A DNA stretch of 64,000 bases, from assembly GCA_018269005.1 (NCBI GenBank), contig JAFDVK010000012.1:868001-932000 (forward strand), written 5' to 3'. The notes under the pieces are model-generated. The model was not told the DNA's origin. It worked only from the letters and a program-made list of their open reading frames with translations, and did not search any database. Positions 62,702-64,000 of this stretch are shown here, piece by piece; position 1 is the stretch's first letter, and the number at the start of each line of letters is the position of its first letter. The translations under genes and the position numbers were made by a program. The DNA comes from Acidobacteriota bacterium. Its GTDB lineage: Bacteria > Acidobacteriota > Blastocatellia > Pyrinomonadales > Pyrinomonadaceae.

Positions 62702-63720
62702 TCCTTCATTGCCGAGAGAGCCGCATCGACATCGGAATCGGCGATATCGAGATGCGTAACCATACGGATCTGGCTGCCGAAGCCGATCGCCAGCACGCCT
62801 TTTTCTCGGAGTTTTGCGACGATCTCGGCAGCTGAAAGCTTTGCCTCCGCAACGTCGAATATCACGATATTCGTTACGACCTTTTCGGGGTCGATGCTGA
62901 TGCCCGGAATCTCCGCGAGGCCGTGGGCAAGGCGTTTCGCGTTGCGGTGATCGCGTTCCAGTAATTTAGGTCCGTCTTCGAGGGCGATGATTCCCGCCGC
63001 GGCGAGAATCCCGATCTGCCGCATTCCGCCGCCGAGGCGTTTTCGCCATGAGCGGGCACGTTCGATGAATTCGATGCTCCCAACCAGCATCGAGCCGGCC
63101 GGTGCTCCTAAACCCTTGGAAAGACAGAATGTTACGGAATCACAGGTCGCCGCAAGTTCCGCCACATCGCAACCGAGGGCCGTCGCTGCGTTGAAGATCC
63201 GAGCTCCGTCGAGATGAACGGCAAGGCCTTCGGAATGTGCGTTTTCGCAAATTTCACATGTCGCTGCGGCCGAAAGGACGCTGCCGCCCGCGAAATTATG
63301 CGTATTCTCGAGGCAAATGAGTTTCGTCGCGGCCTGATAATACGGCGGATTCTTGCGGATCGCGGGTGCAATGTCATCCCAGACCAGATGGCCGGTGCCG
63401 TCCGAACTCTCGACCGCACGGGTCGTTGCGCCCGAAATTACGGCGGCGGCCCCAAGTTCAAAATTCAAGATGTGGCCGCGTTCCTCGATAATGAGTTCGC
63501 TGCCCGGCTCTGTATGCAGCTTTACGGCGATCGTATTGCCCATAGAACCGCTCGGAACCCACAACGCAGCTTCTCGCCCGAATCGGGCCGCTGCGAGGGA
63601 TTCCAGGCGGTTTATGGTCGGGTCTTCGCCAAAAACGTCGTCGCCGACCTCGGCGGACGCCATCGCCGCACGCATCTTTTCAGATGGCTTTGTAACTGTA
63701 TCGCTGCGAAGGTCGATCAT
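62683..63720 (-). CDS. ltaE: Low-specificity L-threonine aldolase
   Basis: The product is 345 aa from the ATG at 63720, ten bases after the rpiB stop; the open frame goes further but into rpiB. MIDLRSDTVTKPSEKMRAAM is the typical start. The PLP lysine is in FCLSKGLGAPAGSMLVG, HLDGARIFNAA precedes it, and RKRLGGGMRQIGILAAAG follows. It splits threonine and allo-threonine to glycine and acetaldehyde. The last residues (SVPSA) are encoded within the palindromic repeat at 62632-62701. Confidence 0.92.
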   Translation of the reverse strand: MIDLRSDTVTKPSEKMRAAMASAEVGDDVFGEDPTINRLESLAAARFGREAALWVPSGSMGNTIAVKLHTEPGSELIIEERGHILNFELGAAAVISGATTRAVESSDGTGHLVWDDIAPAIRKNPPYYQAATKLICLENTHNFAGGSVLSAAATCEICENAHSEGLAVHLDGARIFNAATALGCDVAELAATCDSVTFCLSKGLGAPAGSMLVGSIEFIERARSWRKRLGGGMRQIGILAAAGIIALEDGPKLLERDHRNAKRLAHGLAEIPGISIDPEKVVTNIVIFDVAEAKLSAAEIVAKLREKGVLAIGFGSQIRMVTHLDIADSDVDAALSAMKESVPSA

Positions 63721-63730
63721 CGTGCCGGCG

Positions 63731-64000
63731 TTATTCGTCCTCTTGCTCGATCTTTGTGATCTTCTCGATGCGGCGTTCGTGACGGCCGGCGTCAAATTCG
63801 GCGTCAAGCCAGGCTTTTACGATGTTCTTGATCTCGTAATCGGCGGTGAACCGTGCGGCGAGCGCTAGGACGTTCGTGTTGTTATGTTCGCGAGAAAGGC
63901 GTGCGATCTCCTCGTTCCAGGCGACGGCAGAGCGAATGCCGGGCACTTTATTTGCCGCGATCGCCATCCCCGCACCCGAACCGCAGAGCAAAATGCCGCG
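63731..64000 (-). CDS. rpiB: Ribose-5-phosphate isomerase B, 5' part cut by window edge
   Basis: Only the C-terminal 89 residues are visible. ILLCGSGAGMAIAANKVPGI carries the RpiB catalytic cysteine and GSG-x-G loop, followed by SREHNNTNVLALAARF and the family's C-terminal helix. It interconverts ribulose- and ribose-5-phosphate. ltaE starts 10 bp after its stop. Confidence 0.92.
   Translation of the reverse strand, partial: RGILLCGSGAGMAIAANKVPGIRSAVAWNEEIARLSREHNNTNVLALAARFTADYEIKNIVKAWLDAEFDAGRHERRIEKITKIEQEDE

Overview
The window is about 55% GC, gene-dense and bacterial, and most resembles a Gram-negative member of the Acidobacteriota (Blastocatellia/Pyrinomonadales-like). This is inferred from the gene mix, not from a marker-gene tree: an Oar-like TonB receptor with an N-terminal carboxypeptidase-regulatory domain, a wHTH-TM-TPR regulator, an FG-GAP (VCBS) repeat protein, a secreted subtilase, DUF4912 next to a GH57 branching enzyme, and heptose/LPS genes. 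No phage, plasmid, CRISPR array or rRNA operon is visible. There are two tRNAs (His-GTG, Arg-TCT).

Layout. 1-470: 5' part of a SIMPL-domain protein. 470-2700: a degraded accessory island holding at least four minus-strand fragments of an RHS/YD-repeat core, a 261-bp hairpin-rich block present twice, and one intact lipoprotein-like gene lying inside the broken core. 2700-6380: minus-strand cluster ctaA, receiver-ATPase, AbrB-like, nadE. 6450-8840: tlyA, then an ArsR regulator divergent from a Cys/Met-metabolism PLP enzyme. 8950-21050: Clp-like ATPase, inositol-phosphate synthase, GH57 and DUF4912 (glycogen), LPS heptosyltransferase, dapF, several secreted proteins and a diiron protein. 21030-23930: a secreted DUF4139-like protein flanked by a full metallo-beta-lactamase-fold gene and a relic of that gene's 3' end. 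24265-28041: TonB receptor. 28145-36033: queG-moaA, a sugar ABC permease/ATPase pair, and acs-mtnB-msrA. 36265-38934: a large secreted Cna_B/SdrD-like protein. 38935-52480: fatty-acid beta-oxidation genes fadN, fadA and fadE, interspersed with accessory genes. 52580-64000: small secreted proteins, an exonuclease-DNA methyltransferase pair, hldE1-hldE2-hypothetical-rsmE, FG-GAP protein, subtilase, tRNAs, and rpiB-ltaE-cmk.

Regulation. fadN and fadE each have a perfect inverted repeat, TGAATGA-N4-TCATTCA, directly upstream of a TATAAT -10 box. Each matches the Bacillus FadR box except at one central position, so a TetR-type FadR regulon probably operates here; its regulator lies outside the window. 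The ArsR/PLP-enzyme intergenic region carries an ATTACATAT-N12-ATATGTAAT inverted repeat, a likely operator.

The most unusual content is the RHS relic island with its repeated hairpin blocks, a family of palindromic elements scattered through the window (one encodes the C-terminus of threonine aldolase), an MtnB homologue that has lost its HxH metal motif, and the translationally coupled DEDDy exonuclease and orphan SPPY methyltransferase. No single fully convincing new system is present.
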